Positions 35,715 to 37,979 of a DNA stretch of 37,979 nt are shown here, piece after piece. How positions within the stretch are numbered: the stretch's first letter is position 1; every line of letters begins with the position of its first letter. This DNA comes from Succinivibrionaceae bacterium. Lineage in GTDB: Bacteria; Pseudomonadota; Gammaproteobacteria; Enterobacterales; Succinivibrionaceae. The translations under genes were made by a program, and so were the position numbers. The notes below the pieces were generated by a model, which was not told where the DNA came from, searched no databases, and saw nothing but the letters and a program-made list of their open reading frames with translations. The DNA lies in the NCBI GenBank assembly GCA_017480795.1, contig JAFURY010000031.1, positions 1 through 37,979 of the forward strand. Reading direction: 5' to 3'.

Positions 35715-36302
35715 ATGGCCGCCATCAAACTTATCGCAGGTCTGGGCAACCCGGGCGCCGAGTACGAGCATACCAGACACAACGCCGGATGCGACCTGCT
35801 GTTCGAAATCGCCCGCCGCTACGGGATTTCTCTTCAGTCCTCCTCCAGATTTTTCGGCCTTGTCGGTCAGGGCCGCGTGGGATCCTGCGACGTGCGCCTG
35901 GTGTTTCCCACCACCTATATGAACCTCAGCGGTCAGGCCGTGGGCGCGGTGGCCGGCTTCTACCGGATCCTTCCGGAGGAGATCCTGGTGATCCATGACG
36001 AGCTTGATCTGGAGCCAGGCAGTCTCCGGCTCAAATCCGGCGGAGGACACGCCGGGCACAACGGTCTGAAGAGCATCATTTCAAGCCTGGCCAGCAATGC
36101 CGGCTTCTACCGCCTGCGACTTGGCATCGGCAAGCCCGCCGACAGATCGCAGATGCTGGGTTATGTCCTGGGCAGGCCCGATCGGCAGGATCGGGCGCTG
36201 ATTGACGAGGCCTCTGGCCGGGCTCTTGAGGCCATCGAATCGGTGGTGGCTGATCCCCAGAAGGCCATGAACGTCGTCAACGCCGTCAAATCAAAGAAAT
36301 AA
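35715..36302 (+). CDS. pth: Peptidyl-tRNA hydrolase
   Basis: Releases tRNA from peptidyl-tRNAs that drop off the ribosome. The 195 residues show LIAGLGNPGAEYEHTRHNAG with the catalytic histidine (H of TRHNAG, about 22), FPTTYMNLSGQAV, LVIHDELDLEPGSLRLKSGGGHAGHNGLKSI with the key aspartate and histidine, and RLRLGIGKP. It is tightly linked to panD (2-base gap) and ychF (24-base gap). In E. coli pth and ychF are also neighbours, but panD is elsewhere. Confidence 0.96.
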   Translation: MAAIKLIAGLGNPGAEYEHTRHNAGCDLLFEIARRYGISLQSSSRFFGLVGQGRVGSCDVRLVFPTTYMNLSGQAVGAVAGFYRILPEEILVIHDELDLEPGSLRLKSGGGHAGHNGLKSIISSLASNAGFYRLRLGIGKPADRSQMLGYVLGRPDRQDRALIDEASGRALEAIESVVADPQKAMNVVNAVKSKK

Positions 36303-36326
36303 TCGCAATACTACAAGGAGCAGACA

Positions 36327-37418
36327 GTGGGTTTCAACTGCGGTATTGTCGGATTGCCGAACGTGGGCAAGTCGACTCTGTTTAACGCTTTAACTCAGGC
36401 CGGCATCGAAGCCGCCAACTTTCCGTTTTGCACCATAGAGCCCAACACCGGCGTCGTGCCGGTGCCGGATCATCGTCTGCAGCAGCTGGCCGATATCGAT
36501 CATCCCAAGAAGATCGTGCCGGCGGCTATGGAGTTTGTGGACATCGCCGGTCTGGTGAAGGGCGCCTCAAAGGGCGAAGGTCTGGGCAACCAGTTTCTGA
36601 CCAACATCCGCGAAACGGATGCCATCGCTCACGTGGTGCGCTGCTTTGACGACGAGAATATTGTCCATGTGAACGGCAAAATCGACCCGGCGGGGGATAT
36701 CGAGACCATCAACACCGAGCTGGCTCTGGCTGATCTTGAAACCTGCGAAAAGGCCATCAGCCGGGTCAGCCGCAAGGCCAAGGGCGGAGACAAGGCCGCC
36801 GTTCTGGAAATGAAGGTGCTTGAGAAGTGTCTGCCGGTGCTTTCCGACGCCAGAATGCTCAGAACGCTGAAACTTGAGCCGGAGGAGAAGGAGGCTATCG
36901 CCTATCTGGCATTCCTTACCCTCAAGCCGGTAATGTACATTGCCAACGTGGCCGATGATGGCTTCGCAAACAATCCGTACCTGGACGTGGTGCGGAAGAT
37001 CGCCGATGCCGAGGGCTCGGTGGTGGTTCCGGTGTGCGCCCAGATCGAGTCCGAACTGGCCGAGATGGCCGAAGATGATCGGACCGAGTTCATGGCCGAG
37101 ATGGGACTGGAGGAGCCGGGTCTGAACCGGGTCATCAGAGCAGGCTACAAACTGCTCAATCTGCAGACATTCTTCACCAGCGGACCAAAGGAATCAAGAG
37201 CCTGGACCATTCCTGTGGGAGCCACCGCGCCGAAGGCCGCAGGCAAGATCCACTCCGACTTCGAAAAGGGCTTTATCCGCGCCCAGACCATCGCCTTCGA
37301 CGACTATATCGCCTGCGGCGGCGAAAACGGCGCCAAGGAGGCGGGAAAAATGCGCTCCGAGGGCAAGGACTATATTGTCCGGGACGGGGACATCATGAAT
37401 TTCCTGTTCAACGTTTAG
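36327..37418 (+). CDS. ychF: Ribosome-binding ATPase YchF
   Basis: An Obg-family P-loop protein that binds ribosomes and prefers ATP. The start is GTG at 36327, with AAGGAG 6 bases upstream; the product begins [22 protein letters not shown]. Its 363 residues equal E. coli YchF. It has the G1 loop GLPNVGKST, switch region [17 protein letters not shown]3 [20 protein letters not shown], the NVAD variant of the G4 motif ([10 protein letters not shown]) that gives ATP preference, and the C-terminal TGS-like domain with [29 protein letters not shown]. It ends in TAG. It is the last recognisable gene of the window. Confidence 0.97.
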   Translation: MGFNCGIVGLPNVGKSTLFNALTQAGIEAANFPFCTIEPNTGVVPVPDHRLQQLADIDHPKKIVPAAMEFVDIAGLVKGASKGEGLGNQFLTNIRETDAIAHVVRCFDDENIVHVNGKIDPAGDIETINTELALADLETCEKAISRVSRKAKGGDKAAVLEMKVLEKCLPVLSDARMLRTLKLEPEEKEAIAYLAFLTLKPVMYIANVADDGFANNPYLDVVRKIADAEGSVVVPVCAQIESELAEMAEDDRTEFMAEMGLEEPGLNRVIRAGYKLLNLQTFFTSGPKESRAWTIPVGATAPKAAGKIHSDFEKGFIRAQTIAFDDYIACGGENGAKEAGKMRSEGKDYIVRDGDIMNFLFNV

Positions 37419-37979
37419 TATTTGACCATATCCGGTCTGGCGGCTGCGGCGTGTCTGCCGCAGCTGTCGCCGAGCCTTTCAAATCTGGCGTATCCTGCCG
37501 GAAAGCCGCCGGCCGAAGCTGACGTCTCTGATCTTCCTGTTTCCTGTGCTGTCTACAGGCGGTGCGCAGGTTTGTTTTATGCCAAGCCTTGCTGATCGCC
37601 TTGACAGTCTCCGCCTCTTTCTCGCTCTCCCTTCTCGACCTCCGCATTAGTCTGTTAAACTTCTGTGCAAAAGCGATCGAACCGATTGATTTGCCGCAAG
37701 AGAGCCGCATTTGAAATGCGCAGGTTCCTCTCCGCGCTGTTAAAACGCAATCTTTCTTTAAGAAAATGTACCCGGATCCAGATAATGACGAATCATGATG
37801 GCTGGATGCCGGTTTTTTGACTGTTGCTTCTACAATGATCCATGCCCCCGAAGTTAAGGAATTACCTTTCGCACCACCCCTTTCCTCTCCATTAGACAGC
37901 GACCATCAAGCCAATGCTGCATGAATATGCTTCAGGATGAGGCCGTAACTTTTCTGTGCCGCCTTATCCCTCTTGGATA
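37419..37979. other. Gene-free right edge
   Basis: No frame on either strand gives a recognisable protein, and no tRNA or rRNA is seen. GCTGCGGC/GCCGCAGC (37443-37450, 37457-37464) is a perfect eight-pair hairpin soon after the ychF stop but lacks a T run. A terminator-like structure follows at 37772-37818. The last 160 bases are featureless to me. Confidence 0.45.
37772..37818 (+). terminator. Terminator-like hairpin well downstream of ychF
   Basis: CCGGATCCAG (37772-37781) pairs with CTGGATGCCGG (37802-37812) apart from one bulged G, around a 20-base loop, and six T follow (37813-37818). It could end the ychF transcript 350 bases late or end an unannotated small RNA. Confidence 0.5.

Overview
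The window looks like chromosomal DNA of a gammaproteobacterium. Nearly every gene has a clear enterobacterial or vibrio counterpart: CRP, TrpS, AroK, Dam and YchF are close to their E. coli versions in length and motifs. Several blocks keep classic gammaproteobacterial order (mrcA/pilMNOPQ/aroK-aroB-damX-dam-rpe-gph-trpS, crp next to argD, pcnB-folK-panB-panC-panD). A large secreted clostripain-type peptidase and a DUF1703-type AAA-ATPase remnant fit a gut or rumen anaerobe. Succinivibrionaceae is my guess; it is inference only.

Layout. 1-900: degraded edge with a fragment of an AAA-ATPase-like gene. 1064-2803 (-): dsbD. 2872-4993: groES-groEL with a heat-shock-type promoter and a terminator. 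5266-7032: a PAS-GGDEF-EAL cyclic-di-GMP gene split by one in-frame TAG. 7121-10135: a secreted C11 peptidase. 10523-13000 (-): mrcA, divergent from 13450-18441, the type IV pilus assembly operon pilMNOPQ. 18825-25471: aroK-aroB-damX-dam-rpe-gph-trpS, tightly packed with many start/stop overlaps. 25592-27582 (-): argD, with paired ARG boxes over its promoter, and crp. 27897-29042: a PlsC-like acyltransferase. 29170-31154 (-): a Pit phosphate transporter and its DUF47/PhoU-like partner. 31415-37418: pcnB, folK, panB, panC, panD, pth, ychF. 37419-37979: no gene seen.

How the genes work together. pilMNOPQ build the inner-membrane-to-secretin part of a type IV pilus or DNA-uptake machine, and mrcA makes the peptidoglycan they cross. 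aroK and aroB supply chorismate. The DamX SPOR protein acts in division and Dam methylates GATC. panB, panC and panD make pantothenate, and folK makes a folate precursor. CRP and ArgR (the latter seen only through its operator) are the visible regulators, and the GGDEF-EAL locus would have set cyclic-di-GMP.

Most of the window is ordinary housekeeping sequence. The points worth a second look are the single TAG inside an otherwise intact GGDEF-EAL gene, the panC leader (a distant Shine-Dalgarno separated from the start codon by a terminator-like hairpin), the ARG-box pair at argD, the palindrome inside the phosphate-transporter promoter, a CRP variant with an altered cAMP loop, the AAA-plus-SPOR form of DamX, and the recurrent TGn extended -10 promoters. 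I did not find a convincing new multi-gene system.
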